Part shown: in pieces, positions 36,105 to 45,500 of the stretch
Position numbering within the stretch: position 1 is the stretch's first letter
Layout of the letters: each line of letters starts with the position of its first letter
NCBI RefSeq assembly: GCF_947331465.1
Contig: NZ_CAMZOK010000001.1
Coordinates: 1,798,001 to 1,862,000, forward strand
Source: Shimia sp. Alg240-R146
GTDB lineage: Bacteria > Pseudomonadota > Alphaproteobacteria > Rhodobacterales > Rhodobacteraceae
DNA length: 64,000 nucleotides
Direction of reading: 5' to 3'
Made by a program: the position numbers and the translations under genes
The notes under the pieces: model-generated
Databases searched by the model: none
What the model was told of the DNA's origin: nothing
Seen by the model: the letters and a program-made list of their open reading frames with translations, nothing else

Positions 36105-37397
36105 TCACGTCGGTTTCGCGTCGGTGTCGTTTTCGTCATCTGGGGGTGCGTCGTTTTGCGGCTCTTGGGTGCGTGTCGGCTTTTCCCGCTGGCGGCGGGT
36201 GATGCGCCCGATGGTGAAAGATGTGCGTGGCGCATAGACGTAGCGTGTGCGGTTTTCGACGGTCGGACGTGCCAGCATGCGCGACAGGCCAAAGATGATC
36301 AAAAGCGCATGCCCGACAGCGATCATGATGAAGAGCGCGCCGGGGCCAAATTGCTCAATCAGGCGGGAGGCAAAAAGGGGCGCGCCAATCGCGCCGACTG
36401 CAAAGAAGAACATCAGCGCCGCTGAAAGTTCGACGCGTTCCTCGGACGTGGCAAAGTCATTCGCGTGGGCAGCTGCGACCGAATAGATCGGAAAGGCGGT
36501 GAAGCCAAAGAAGCTGGCGTTGAGCATCACGGCGGTGGTGGAGCCTCCGCCGATCATCACGGTGGTGCCGCAGGAGATCACAGCGGCGGCCGAAAGCCAG
36601 ATCAAGACCCAGCGACGGTCAAATTTGTCGGCCAACCAGCCGACTGGGTACTGTGCAATCGCGCCGCCAAGCACGAAGGCGGCCAGAAACCAGGCGATCT
36701 GGCTGGTGGCCAGCCCAACTTCGGAGCCATAAACCGGGCCAACCATACGAAAGCTGGCGGAGCTGAGGGCGGCAACGATTACGCCTGCCACCGCGAGTGG
36801 AGAGCGCGCCCATGCGAGTTTGGGGCGCAAGCGCGGGGCGTCGGGGGTTTTGGGTTGTTGCGACGTGGTCAGGGTGATGGGCAGGATCGCGGCACAGCAG
36901 ATCAGCGCAAGAATGTTGTAGGAGACATATTCAGCAGGCGCGAGCACGCTGATCACCAGCTGGGCTGCAAGCGATGCCCCCATATCAACCACGCGATAGG
37001 TGCCCATGGCGCGGCCACGGGTTTCGTTGGTGACTTTGGATTGCAGCCATGCCTCTACCACGGTGAAACATCCCGCGACGCACAGTCCCGACGCGATGCG
37101 CATCACGGCCCAAGCCGTGGGATCAACAATGATGAAGTGGCCCAGAATGCCGATGGCCCCAGTGGCTGTGAACGTCGCGAAAGCGCGGGAGTGACCAACC
37201 GAGCCCATCAGGCGTGGTGCCCACCAGCAGCCAACAAAGAAGCCAAGGAAGTGGGCCGAGCCCAAAAGACCGATTTGCGCAGTGGAAAAGCCCAGCGTCA
37301 GGCCTGAGAGCGCATCCATTGGACCCAAGCCTCCAGAGCTGAGTTGCAACAAGATGACCGAGAGGAACAGGGCCGAGAAAGAGATGATCATGCGCAT
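36105..37397 (-). CDS. MFS transporter (YcaD/YfkF-like)
   Basis: A 430-residue permease with about 12 membrane segments. The loop after helix 2 (GCWWAPRLMGSVGHSRAFA) and the segment FTVVEAWLQSKVTNETRGR resemble the YcaD-type MFS group. The C-terminal about 40 residues are hydrophilic and end in DDENDTDAKPT. It stops 92 bases before the metG start on the same strand. Substrate unknown. Confidence 0.88.
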   Translation of the reverse strand: MRMIISFSALFLSVILLQLSSGGLGPMDALSGLTLGFSTAQIGLLGSAHFLGFFVGCWWAPRLMGSVGHSRAFATFTATGAIGILGHFIIVDPTAWAVMRIASGLCVAGCFTVVEAWLQSKVTNETRGRAMGTYRVVDMGASLAAQLVISVLAPAEYVSYNILALICCAAILPITLTTSQQPKTPDAPRLRPKLAWARSPLAVAGVIVAALSSASFRMVGPVYGSEVGLATSQIAWFLAAFVLGGAIAQYPVGWLADKFDRRWVLIWLSAAAVISCGTTVMIGGGSTTAVMLNASFFGFTAFPIYSVAAAHANDFATSEERVELSAALMFFFAVGAIGAPLFASRLIEQFGPGALFIMIAVGHALLIIFGLSRMLARPTVENRTRYVYAPRTSFTIGRITRRQREKPTRTQEPQNDAPPDDENDTDAKPT

Positions 37398-37484
37398 AAG
37401 GCCAGCATGACAGCATTTGTGGCATGCGCCAGAGGGGAAGCGACAAGGTGGCGTCGTTTTTGCCTCGCTTTTGAAAAGGCGACC

Positions 37485-38114
37485 TTATGCAGTCTCGTGC
37501 AGAGTTTCCGGTGTCAGCCGTGGCGCATCGGGCAATCCTGTGACCTGCCAGCTGGCAGGGGCGGCGGTGCGGGCGCGCAGGCGGGTGAGGCGCCATGCGT
37601 CACCGCTCTGGCTGTGGGCGGGGGCCATGTGCCAGCGGCTTTCGATGCCTTGCGCGCCACCTTCGGCGGGGGTCAGGATCAGGCCGAGCGGTTTTTGCCC
37701 GGTTTCCGCCGCGCCGGTTTCGGCGGCCAGATGCAGGCGGCGCACAGGCGTCAGGCCGGGCGGGCCGGGTAGGTCGGCCACCACCAAAGGCACGATGCCC
37801 GCGCGCAGGATTTCCTCCATGCACCACAAAAGTTCGTCGGGGCGGCGGGGGGCGATAAAGGTGACGCGTCCGGGATGAATAAAGCGCAGCATGCCGTCAG
37901 GATTGAGTGGTGCTGTGCCCCAATCGGGTGCGATCCAAAAAACCGGCCCTTGGGTGTGCCGCGCCAGCCAAAGCGCGAAGGTATGGCGCGCATTGCCGCA
38001 GGCCTCGTGCAGGCGCGTGAGGGTCAGCGACACCTCGGGCGCGGGGGCAAGCGCGGGGCGGGGGCGTTCGGAGCGGCGGGAGAGCAGGTGAGTCGACATG
38101 AGATACGCTAGCAT
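37485..38114 (-). CDS. ImuA-like protein (orphan)
   Basis: A 209-residue protein. FALWLARHTQGPVFWIAPDW, RRPDELLWCMEEILRAGIVP, VVADLPGPPGLTPVRRLHLA and the following AAETG match the RecA-like core of ImuA (the partner of ImuB and DnaE2 in SOS mutagenesis); in ImuA the last block is typically LTxxRRLQLAAE. No clear Walker A is seen. The imuB and dnaE2 genes usually next to imuA are absent here. Start is either ATG 38114 (near AGGG) or ATG 38099 (MSTHLLSRRS). Divergent from the ureohydrolase gene. Confidence 0.65.
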   Translation of the reverse strand: MLAYLMSTHLLSRRSERPRPALAPAPEVSLTLTRLHEACGNARHTFALWLARHTQGPVFWIAPDWGTAPLNPDGMLRFIHPGRVTFIAPRRPDELLWCMEEILRAGIVPLVVADLPGPPGLTPVRRLHLAAETGAAETGQKPLGLILTPAEGGAQGIESRWHMAPAHSQSGDAWRLTRLRARTAAPASWQVTGLPDAPRLTPETLHETA

Positions 38115-38209
38115 GTTCCCTATTTGTTCTCAATATGCAGCATCGGGTTTCATGGCTTTACCGAGGCGCGGTTTTCCGCCACGTTTGATCGAAACTCGGG
38201 GAGATCAAA

Positions 38210-39169
38210 ATGAGCACACATGGCTATGAGGGCGGGCGGTTGGATCTGCCGTTTGTCGGGATTTCGACCTTTGCCAAAAAGCCCTATGTGCAGGATTGGA
38301 GTTTGATCGAGGCAGATGTGGCCGTGTTGGGCGCGCCGTTTGATTTTGGTACGCAATGGCGTAGTGGGGCGCGGTTTGGGCCGCGTGGGGTGCGCGAGGC
38401 CAGCACGTTGTTCAGCTTTGGCCATGCGGGTGCCTATGATCACGAGGATGACGCGACCTATTTGCCGGGATCGGTGCGGATCGTGGATATGGGCGACGCC
38501 GACATCGTGCACACCGACACGGTGAAAAGCCACGCCAATATCGAGGCAGGCGTGCGCGCGGCTTTGACGGCAGGCGCGATGCCGGTGACGATTGGCGGCG
38601 ATCATTCGATCAACATTCCGGCGATCAATGCCTTTGACGGGCAGGGGGATATTCACATCCTGCAGATCGACGCGCATCTGGATTTTGTCGACGAGCGCCA
38701 CGGCGTGCGGTTTGGGCATGGCAACCCGATGCGGCGCGCGGCTGAGAAGGGCTATGTCACCGGATTGACGCAGGTGGGCATTCGCAATGTGAGTTCGACC
38801 GCCAAGGAGGGGTATGCCGATGCGCGCAGTATGGGCAGTGACATCCTAAGTGTGCGCCAAGCGCGCAAGCTGGGGCCGGAGGCGGTGATTGAGCGCATTC
38901 CCGAGGGCGCGCGGGTGTACGTCACGATTGATATCGACGCGTTTTGCCCGTCGATTGCGCCGGGCACCGGCACGCCGAGCCACGGCGGGTTCCTGTATTA
39001 CGACGTGCTGGAGATGTTGCAGGCTTTGGCCAAACGCAACGATGTTGTCGGGATTGATCTGGTCGAAGTGGCGCCGGATTACGACCAGTCGGGATCGACC
39101 TCGATTTTGGCGGCACAGGTCTTGTTGAACTTTCTGGGGTTCATTTTTCATGCGCGGGGCTTTCGGTGA
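38210..39169 (+). CDS. speB: Agmatinase-family ureohydrolase
   Basis: A 319-residue Mn-dependent hydrolase of guanidino compounds. The three family motifs are present: TIGGDHSINIP, IDAHLDF and the DxD-containing VTIDIDAFCPSIAPGTGTP. The substrate loop (FCPSIAPGTGTPSHGGF) differs from the usual LDPAFAPGTGTPE, so the substrate could be agmatine, guanidinobutyrate or another guanidine. ATG 38210 follows GGGGAGATCAAA. It is followed closely by an aldo-keto reductase gene. Confidence 0.88.
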   Translation: MSTHGYEGGRLDLPFVGISTFAKKPYVQDWSLIEADVAVLGAPFDFGTQWRSGARFGPRGVREASTLFSFGHAGAYDHEDDATYLPGSVRIVDMGDADIVHTDTVKSHANIEAGVRAALTAGAMPVTIGGDHSINIPAINAFDGQGDIHILQIDAHLDFVDERHGVRFGHGNPMRRAAEKGYVTGLTQVGIRNVSSTAKEGYADARSMGSDILSVRQARKLGPEAVIERIPEGARVYVTIDIDAFCPSIAPGTGTPSHGGFLYYDVLEMLQALAKRNDVVGIDLVEVAPDYDQSGSTSILAAQVLLNFLGFIFHARGFR

Positions 39170-39232
39170 GGGCTTTGGCTTGCGCCTGTGGCCGCAGTGC
39201 GTAAAGTCGCGCGCGACAACAGGAGCGCATCA

Positions 39233-40276
39233 ATGAAAACCATTCCTCTCGGGCAAAGCGGCATCATGGTGCCGGAATTCTGCCTTGGCAGCATGACTTT
39301 TGGCACCCAGACCAGTGAGGCCGACGCGCACACCCAGATCGATATGAGCATCGCGGCGGGAGTGAATTTCGTCGACGTGGCCGAGATGTATCCGGTAAAC
39401 CCAATCAGCGCCGAAACCCAGGGGCGCTCGGAAGAGATCATCGGCAGCTGGATCGCCAAGAGCCGGCGCGAGGATCTGATCGTGGCGACCAAACATTCCG
39501 GTGCCGGGCTCAAGCATATTCGCGATGGCGCGCCGATCACGGCAGCCAGTGTGCCGGAGGTGATCGAAGGCTCTTTGCGGCGGCTGCAGACCGATGTGAT
39601 TGACCTCTATCAGCTGCATTGGCCCAATCGGGGCAGCTATATGTTCCGCCAAAACTGGACCTACGATCCGTCGAGGCAAAACAAGGCTGATACGCTGGCC
39701 AATATGGCTGAGGTTTTGGAGGCGCTTCAACGTGAGGTCGAGAAAGGCACCATTCGCGCCTTTGGCCTGTCCAACGAAAGCGCTTGGGGCACGAGCCAAT
39801 GGCTGCGCCTTGCGGATGAGGTGGGGGGACCACGGGTTGCGTCCATTCAGAACGAATATTCCCTGCTGTGCCGGATGTTTGACACCGATCTGGCCGAGAT
39901 GAGCGTGAACGAGGATGTGACCTTGCTGGCGTTTTCGCCGCTGGCGACTGGATTGCTGACTGGTAAGTATCAGAACGGAGCAAAGCCGGATGGCTCGCGG
40001 ATTTTGGCGGGCAATGGCGATCTGGGCGGACGCGTGTCGCCACGTGTGTTTGGCGCGGTGGATGCCTACTTGCATATCGCGCGGAAGCACGGGCTTGACC
40101 CGGTGCATATGGCGATGGCCTTTACCGTGCAGCGCCCGTTTGGCTGTAGCTCTATTTTCGGGGCCACGACGGTGGCGCAGTTGGAGCACATCCTTGCGGG
40201 GCGTGATCTGCGCCTGAGCGATGAGGTGCTTGGCGAAATCAACGATGCGCATCGCGCGCATCCGATGCCTTATTGA
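39233..40276 (+). CDS. Aldo/keto reductase, Tas-like
   Basis: A 347-residue NADPH-dependent TIM-barrel reductase. GLGTMTFG-type start LGSMTFGTQTSEADAHTQID, then VDVAEMYPV (active-site Asp and Tyr), VATKHSGAG (Lys), LYQLHWPNRG and FGLSNESAWG closely resemble the E. coli Tas protein. ATG 39233 lies 7 bases from AGGAG. It is probably co-transcribed with the upstream ureohydrolase gene (63-base gap). Confidence 0.92.
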   Translation: MKTIPLGQSGIMVPEFCLGSMTFGTQTSEADAHTQIDMSIAAGVNFVDVAEMYPVNPISAETQGRSEEIIGSWIAKSRREDLIVATKHSGAGLKHIRDGAPITAASVPEVIEGSLRRLQTDVIDLYQLHWPNRGSYMFRQNWTYDPSRQNKADTLANMAEVLEALQREVEKGTIRAFGLSNESAWGTSQWLRLADEVGGPRVASIQNEYSLLCRMFDTDLAEMSVNEDVTLLAFSPLATGLLTGKYQNGAKPDGSRILAGNGDLGGRVSPRVFGAVDAYLHIARKHGLDPVHMAMAFTVQRPFGCSSIFGATTVAQLEHILAGRDLRLSDEVLGEINDAHRAHPMPY

Positions 40277-40291
40277 ATTGGAACAGACGAT

Positions 40292-40783
40292 ATGACGGAC
40301 GAGTTAAAACCCGGTGAGGTTCTGGCGATTGTTGCGGCAAGCGGGCCGCGGCGCTGGATGGGGGTGGGCGCAATGGGAGCGCTTGGGGCGATATTGATCT
40401 ATTTCGCCTTCACCACTGCGCCGGCGTTTGGCTGGCAACTGTTTTTGATTGTGATCGGAGCAGGCGCGCTCGTGCTGGCGGATGCCACGCGGCGGGCAAC
40501 TGAGAATGTGATCCAGCTGACGCCTGAAGGGCTGCAATTGTCCACCGGTGAGGTGATCGCGACGCTGGATCAGATCGAATTGGTGCGGCGCGGGATGTTT
40601 GACATGAAGCCGTCTAATGGCTTTGCCCTAAAGTTGAAAAAGCCCCGGACGCGCAGATGGCAGCCGGGACTGTGGTGGGCCATTGGTCGTCGGGTTGGCA
40701 TAGGCGGCGTGACGCCGGGGTCGCATTCCAAGACAATGGCGCAGATGCTTGAGGCTTTGTTGGTGCAAAACGCGGCCAAATAA
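40292..40783 (+). CDS. Hypothetical membrane protein
   Basis: A 163-residue protein with two adjacent membrane segments (about 25-42 and 48-65) followed by a soluble region that starts with a PH-like stretch (ENVIQLTPEGLQLSTGEVIA) and ends with KTMAQMLEALLVQNAAK. No family recognised with confidence. It begins 15 bases after the aldo-keto reductase stop, so it likely shares that transcript. Confidence 0.7.
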   Translation: MTDELKPGEVLAIVAASGPRRWMGVGAMGALGAILIYFAFTTAPAFGWQLFLIVIGAGALVLADATRRATENVIQLTPEGLQLSTGEVIATLDQIELVRRGMFDMKPSNGFALKLKKPRTRRWQPGLWWAIGRRVGIGGVTPGSHSKTMAQMLEALLVQNAAK

Positions 40784-40790
40784 AACGAAA

Positions 40791-40813
40791 CGGGGCGCGA
40801 AATTCGCGCCCCG
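40791..40813. terminator. Hairpin between convergent genes
   Basis: CGGGGCGCG-AAATT-CGCGCCCCG, a perfect 9-bp stem between the membrane-protein stop and the TadE-like gene stop. A T-rich stretch lies about 15 bases further on the plus strand. Confidence 0.6.
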
Positions 40814-40841
40814 ATTGCTGTGTATCTTTTTGTTGAGCGCC

Positions 40842-41405
40842 TTAGGCGCCGTCCCAGACCAGTTGTGGCGCAAAGCGGGGACGGGTGAAGACAAACGTGT
40901 CCATTGGCACATCACCGGTTCCGATGTTCGCCGCCGGTTCATACGTTCCGAAGGTTTCCACCAGGATCAGACGCTCGCCAGAAACCAGAATAGGCAAGTT
41001 GTCCGCCAAGAGCAGCAGATCATCGTTGGTCAAGTGATTGGGCAGCATACCCGTCATGTAAGACCAATCCAGAAAGTACTCGTTTGAGGTTGCATTAAAC
41101 GCGATCACCGACACACGAAGTTCGCCACCGTCTTCCAAAGTGGACATGGTGTTGTACAGCTCTTTGACGCTGCTCATGTAGTTCTCGTCAATCGCAGCGG
41201 TCTCGCGGGACAGGATGTCTGAGATGGTAAACGCCGCCTTTTCCGTTGTGGATTTGGCGCGGTACATATCAAAGAAGATCGCCATCGACATGAACGCCCA
41301 GAATAGGACAGGCATCATGATGACCGCCTCGATCGCAACAGTGCCCCGCGTGTCGTCGCGGAAGGCTTTGGTCGCGGAGTGGATTTTGCGCAACAGTGTC
41401 TGCAT
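40842..41405 (-). CDS. TadE-like pilus assembly protein
   Basis: A 187-residue protein with the TadE-type N-terminus: FRDDTRGTVAIEAVIMMPVL, where the Glu followed by a hydrophobic helix is the pseudopilin signature. The rest is an extracytoplasmic domain. ATG 41405 overlaps the preceding gene's stop by one base; a GTG at 41408 is an alternative. It is the last of three minus-strand Tad genes. Confidence 0.85.
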   Translation of the reverse strand: MQTLLRKIHSATKAFRDDTRGTVAIEAVIMMPVLFWAFMSMAIFFDMYRAKSTTEKAAFTISDILSRETAAIDENYMSSVKELYNTMSTLEDGGELRVSVIAFNATSNEYFLDWSYMTGMLPNHLTNDDLLLLADNLPILVSGERLILVETFGTYEPAANIGTGDVPMDTFVFTRPRFAPQLVWDGA

Positions 41406-41941
41406 CACTTCGGCTCCTGAACAAATGCGCTGGTAACGACGAGTGCATAGTCGCCGGCAGCATCGGTTTCAAAATGTGAACCAAGTCCGGTTGTCGGGAA
41501 CAGCGGCTCCAGTTTTGCGCAGGCGCGCAGCACCATCAGCTCGTTTTCGACACCAGGTGTGAACGTGGTCACCGGCTGGGTTTCTTCGGAGCTGTCGGTA
41601 CAAACCGTATTTTGCGGAATGCCGGTCCAGTTGCGCGGGTCCAAGGTGACCATCTCAAGCTTCAGATTGTTTTCGCAATCCGGCAGGATCGTCGCCGTGT
41701 CACAGACGCGGGTCACGATCTCGTCGTGATCCGGTGTGTAGCCCGTGGTTAGACGGATATCGCGCACCACGATGTCCAACGCCCGTTCCAGCATCGAATA
41801 ACGCAATGTCATTACACCCAGCTCAACCGCTGACAGCATTGTGACCAAAAGCAGGGGCACCATGATCGCGAATTCGGTCGTTACGTGACCTTCTTCACGT
41901 CCGCGGAAACGGCGGAATAGAGATGTCATGCGCGTGATCAT
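41405..41941 (-). CDS. TadE/TadF-like pseudopilin
   Basis: A 178-residue protein with FRGREEGHVTTEFAIMVPLL, the TadE/F pseudopilin start with a conserved Glu, one membrane helix, and an extracytoplasmic domain with four cysteines (about 80-140). ATG 41941 overlaps the TadG stop (ATGA) and its own stop overlaps the next gene, so the three are translationally coupled. Confidence 0.87.
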   Translation of the reverse strand: MITRMTSLFRRFRGREEGHVTTEFAIMVPLLLVTMLSAVELGVMTLRYSMLERALDIVVRDIRLTTGYTPDHDEIVTRVCDTATILPDCENNLKLEMVTLDPRNWTGIPQNTVCTDSSEETQPVTTFTPGVENELMVLRACAKLEPLFPTTGLGSHFETDAAGDYALVVTSAFVQEPK

Positions 41942-43731
41942 TGTGTCAACCTCAGTTGGCGGATGGATGTGGCGATGGCCGCAAACGCATCGTTGATTTC
42001 CAAACCGTCCACATCGAAGTAGTGGCTGTCAGAGCTTGCACAGTCCTTGAGCACAACTTCGGCAGCTGTTGGTGCTTCGAAGCCAATTGCAAAAACAATA
42101 GACCCTGCATCTTTGGCCGCGTCGCAGATCTGTTTGGTACGGGTGTCTTTGCCACCGTAGTTTACGTCACCGATGGCGTCATAGTACCACTCGTCCCATG
42201 CATCCGAACTGCCAACCAGAGGTTTGTAGATGTACTCTGCGATGTAGCCTGCGGATGTGTAGGCCCAAAGATCAGGGTAGGTCACAACTTCGGCGTGGCC
42301 AGGTTCGTTGATAGTCACGGTCTGTTCGATCATGCGATAGTTGGTGCAGCGATAGCCTTTGCGACGGGACCATTTCCAAGACAGACATTCGTCTGTTTCG
42401 GTATACTCGGTATGGTCATAAGAGCCTTCACCATAGGCATGGTCGACATAAAGCTCTTCGGAGGGCCAATAGTACATAGGCTCTTGCGTGATGTCGTCGT
42501 CATCTTTGTCTTCGTCATCCAGGCCAAGGTAAATTGAGTAGAAATCTTCCTGCTCATTGTACCAAACCGGGCTGTCACCTTCGCGGTAGCCGTTTTCGAT
42601 GTAGTGCTGGTACGTGTTTTGACCATCCGACATTACGACAATGACTTTGAGCGATTCATTGGTACCGTAGTCGTACGGACGATCCGCGAACACTTTTTGA
42701 ACCATACCATTGTCGGTTTCTTCGTCCTGGTCGACCAGCAGTTCAACAACTGGGCGGAAGTCGGGATCAACCAGAGCCGCGCCCCACTTCATACCCACAT
42801 CAATCGACGTGTTGCCTGCTGCGGACATGTTGTCGATGTAGGTTTTCAGAGCGTCGGTGTCGTTCTGCAAGATCGCAACTTCGCGGCTGCTGCCAGTGTT
42901 ACAGTCGATATAGCCGTCGTCGACTTTGGTCTTTGGGTTGTTGTCGCGGTTGTCGTAAGTCGAGCTCGACCAGCTGAAGTGCATCGTACGATCGTAAGAA
43001 GAGGTCGGCGAGATTCCTGCTTCGTCGTAATCGTTGGAGCTAAAGTTCAGGCAGTTCGCGAATGCGTTTTCGCCACTTACGTTCATGTGGTCGAACACAC
43101 CGTCAGGCAGGGACACCTGCGCCGCGTAGGGCACAATCGAGATCGAAAGCGTGTCGTCTTCGGTGTTGTCATCCATTGTCGTGACAAACTGCTTGGCTGC
43201 TGTCTTGAGGTTCGTCAGGCGGCTGTTGCTGCCCATTGAACCCGAAACATCGAGCACCATGGAGATTTCCACGTTGCCGATCCGCTCTTCGGCGGTGCTG
43301 GCCGCATACACGTCCAGTTGATCCACACCCACCATTTTCATGAACTGGGTCTGATGCGGCTGGGCTGCTGTTGCAGCAACTGTGCGATAGGTCAGGTTGT
43401 CAGAGGAGGGGTCCACGTCAGGCGCATAGCCGGACATGCCGGATTTCTCGAAGTAGTCTGCGACAACCTCAGTTGCGTCTCGGGTCTGTTCGAGGTCCGC
43501 TGCTGCAAGAACGGCGCGGTCCAGCGTATGCTGAAGGCGCGTGCGCTTCATTTCGGAGTGCATGACATCGACGCCGATACCACCGACCATCAAAATCAAT
43601 AGGAATAGGAAAATGCCGAACCCAACGATCACACCATCTTCGTCACGGGCAAATGCCCGGGACATGTTCTGGACTCGTGCCAGAACAGGGGGGGATGCGT
43701 TCGGGGGCCGGGGGGCCTCGAACTGTTTCAT
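41938..43731 (-). CDS. TadG-like protein with von Willebrand A domain
   Basis: A 597-residue protein with a short cytoplasmic start, the pilin-like DEDGVIVGFGIFLFLLILMV helix (about 31-50) and a large VWA domain. The metal-ion-dependent adhesion site is seen as DVSGS (about 161-165). It has an unusually acidic, Tyr-rich insert (about 440-520) with several Cys. It likely acts with the Tad/Flp adhesion apparatus or as an adhesin. ATG 43731 was chosen because of GAGG at 9 bases and homologous start; the frame is open to 43932. Confidence 0.86.
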   Translation of the reverse strand: MKQFEAPRPPNASPPVLARVQNMSRAFARDEDGVIVGFGIFLFLLILMVGGIGVDVMHSEMKRTRLQHTLDRAVLAAADLEQTRDATEVVADYFEKSGMSGYAPDVDPSSDNLTYRTVAATAAQPHQTQFMKMVGVDQLDVYAASTAEERIGNVEISMVLDVSGSMGSNSRLTNLKTAAKQFVTTMDDNTEDDTLSISIVPYAAQVSLPDGVFDHMNVSGENAFANCLNFSSNDYDEAGISPTSSYDRTMHFSWSSSTYDNRDNNPKTKVDDGYIDCNTGSSREVAILQNDTDALKTYIDNMSAAGNTSIDVGMKWGAALVDPDFRPVVELLVDQDEETDNGMVQKVFADRPYDYGTNESLKVIVVMSDGQNTYQHYIENGYREGDSPVWYNEQEDFYSIYLGLDDEDKDDDDITQEPMYYWPSEELYVDHAYGEGSYDHTEYTETDECLSWKWSRRKGYRCTNYRMIEQTVTINEPGHAEVVTYPDLWAYTSAGYIAEYIYKPLVGSSDAWDEWYYDAIGDVNYGGKDTRTKQICDAAKDAGSIVFAIGFEAPTAAEVVLKDCASSDSHYFDVDGLEINDAFAAIATSIRQLRLTQ

Positions 43732-44066
43732 CTTAACGTACCTCGCCTCGACGCTAGTTAAAAATCGCCCCACTAAAGGGCAGAATGCGTCCCCACCTTT
43801 ATTGGGGTTGAATACGGCGGAATTGGGGCGCAATAAAGCGTAATGTATGACTGAATCGTAGATTTTTTCGTGTATTGTCAATGGCTTGGAGACAATGCTG
43901 TGCTTTTGAGCCATTCTGTTTCCAAAGCTCATACATCGACGGCATTCCTATCTTGGAATCAGAATATTAAGATCGCTCTCGTATCTGGGTACAAAATGGT
44001 CCTAGTGTGACTTTAGGTCAGGCTGCGGCGGTGAGTCGCAGGCTGTGAATGTGCGGGGAGTGAATT
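43732..44066. other. Divergent tadG-gdh intergenic region
   Basis: 335 bases with no gene supported. It contains several small GC hairpins close to tadG (for example CCCCA-CCTTTAT-TGGGG at about 43792-43808) and an AT-rich stretch further on. The promoters of tadG and of the dehydrogenase gene presumably lie here. Confidence 0.4.
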
Positions 44067-45497
44067 ATGAGCGCAATCAAAGAGCCCAGTTTTCGTGAAA
44101 GTGTCGATCTGATGTTCAATCGCGCGGTGGCGCTGATGGACCTGCCGCCCGGACTTGAGGAGAAGATCCGGGTCTGCAATGCGACCTATACGGTGCGTTT
44201 TGGCGTGCGCCTGCGCGGCGAGATCAAAACCTTTACCGGATACCGGTCTGTGCATTCTGAGCATATGGAGCCCGTAAAGGGCGGCATTCGGTTTGCGACC
44301 TCGGTCAATCAGGACGAAGTCGAAGCGTTGGCGGCGTTGATGACCTACAAATGCGCCCTCGTAGAAGCGCCGTTTGGCGGCTCTAAGGGGGGGCTTTGCA
44401 TTGATCCGCGTGAATATGACGAGCACGAGCTGGAGCGCGTGACGCGCCGGTTTGCCTATGAGTTGGCGAAACGCGATCTGATCCATCCGTCCCAAAACGT
44501 GCCGGCGCCCGATATGGGCACGGGCGAGCGTGAGATGGCGTGGATTGCGGACCAATATGCGCGGATGAACACCACGGATATCAACGCGCGGGCCTGTGTT
44601 ACGGGCAAGCCTTTGAACGCTGGCGGCATCTCGGGGCGGGTCGAAGCCACGGGGCGCGGTGTGCAATATGCGCTGCGCGAGTTTTTCCGCGATCCGCGGG
44701 ATTCCGAGAAAGCCGGTCTAAGTGGCGGGCTTGATGGCAAGCGGGTCATTGTGCAGGGGCTGGGCAACGTGGGCTATCACGCTGCGAAGTTCCTGAGTGA
44801 TGAGGATGGCGCGATCATCGTTGGCATCATCGAGCGTGACGGGGCCTTGGTGAACCCGTCGGGGTTGGATGTAGATGCTGTGCAGCAATGGCTGGCAAAA
44901 CACGGTGGCATCGCGGATTATCCGGATGCGACGCATCACGCCGAAGGCGGGGCCATTCTGGAGGAAGAGTGCGATATTCTGATCCCGGCTGCGCTTGAGG
45001 GCGTCATCAACATCTCCAACGCGGCGCGTGTCAAAGCGCCGTTGATCATTGAGGCCGCCAATGGGCCCGTGACCGCCGGGGCCGACGAGATCCTGCGCAA
45101 GAAAGGCACCGTGATCATCCCTGACATGTATGCCAACGCCGGTGGTGTGACCGTTTCTTACTTTGAGTGGGTCAAAAACCTCAGCCATATCCGCTTTGGC
45201 CGGATGCAGCGCCGTCAGGAAGAGGCGCGCCACCAGTTGGTCGTGGACGAGCTTGAAAAGATCAGCGAAGCCATGGGGCCGCAGTACAGCCTGACCGACC
45301 GTTTCAAGCAGAAATATCTGCGCGGCGCGGATGAATTGGAGCTTGTACGTTCTGGTCTCGACGACACGATGCGCATTGCCTATCAATCGATGCGGGACGT
45401 CTGGCATGACAGGGCGGATGTCGAGGATTTGCGCACGGCAGCCTATCTGGTGTCGATTGACAAGGTTGCGGCGAGCTACAGAGCGAAGGGGCTTTGA
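44067..45497 (+). CDS. gdhA: Glu/Leu/Phe/Val dehydrogenase (glutamate dehydrogenase type)
   Basis: A 476-residue amino acid dehydrogenase linking glutamate and 2-oxoglutarate (or a related pair). HMEPVKGGIRFATSVNQDEV, FGGSKGGLCIDP with the catalytic lysine, and PAPDMGTGEREMAWIADQYA are the family blocks; the C-terminal Rossmann domain has VIVQGLGNVGYHAAKFL. NAD versus NADP preference cannot be judged. It is followed by a DUF6151 gene 3 bases after its stop. Confidence 0.9.
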   Translation: MSAIKEPSFRESVDLMFNRAVALMDLPPGLEEKIRVCNATYTVRFGVRLRGEIKTFTGYRSVHSEHMEPVKGGIRFATSVNQDEVEALAALMTYKCALVEAPFGGSKGGLCIDPREYDEHELERVTRRFAYELAKRDLIHPSQNVPAPDMGTGEREMAWIADQYARMNTTDINARACVTGKPLNAGGISGRVEATGRGVQYALREFFRDPRDSEKAGLSGGLDGKRVIVQGLGNVGYHAAKFLSDEDGAIIVGIIERDGALVNPSGLDVDAVQQWLAKHGGIADYPDATHHAEGGAILEEECDILIPAALEGVINISNAARVKAPLIIEAANGPVTAGADEILRKKGTVIIPDMYANAGGVTVSYFEWVKNLSHIRFGRMQRRQEEARHQLVVDELEKISEAMGPQYSLTDRFKQKYLRGADELELVRSGLDDTMRIAYQSMRDVWHDRADVEDLRTAAYLVSIDKVAASYRAKGL

Positions 45498-45500
45498 AAC

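Noticed and set aside
43732..43932. Extension of the TadG coding region by 67 codons
   Set aside because: The frame is open, but the encoded residues do not look like a TadG start, and ATG 43731 has a better ribosome binding site.
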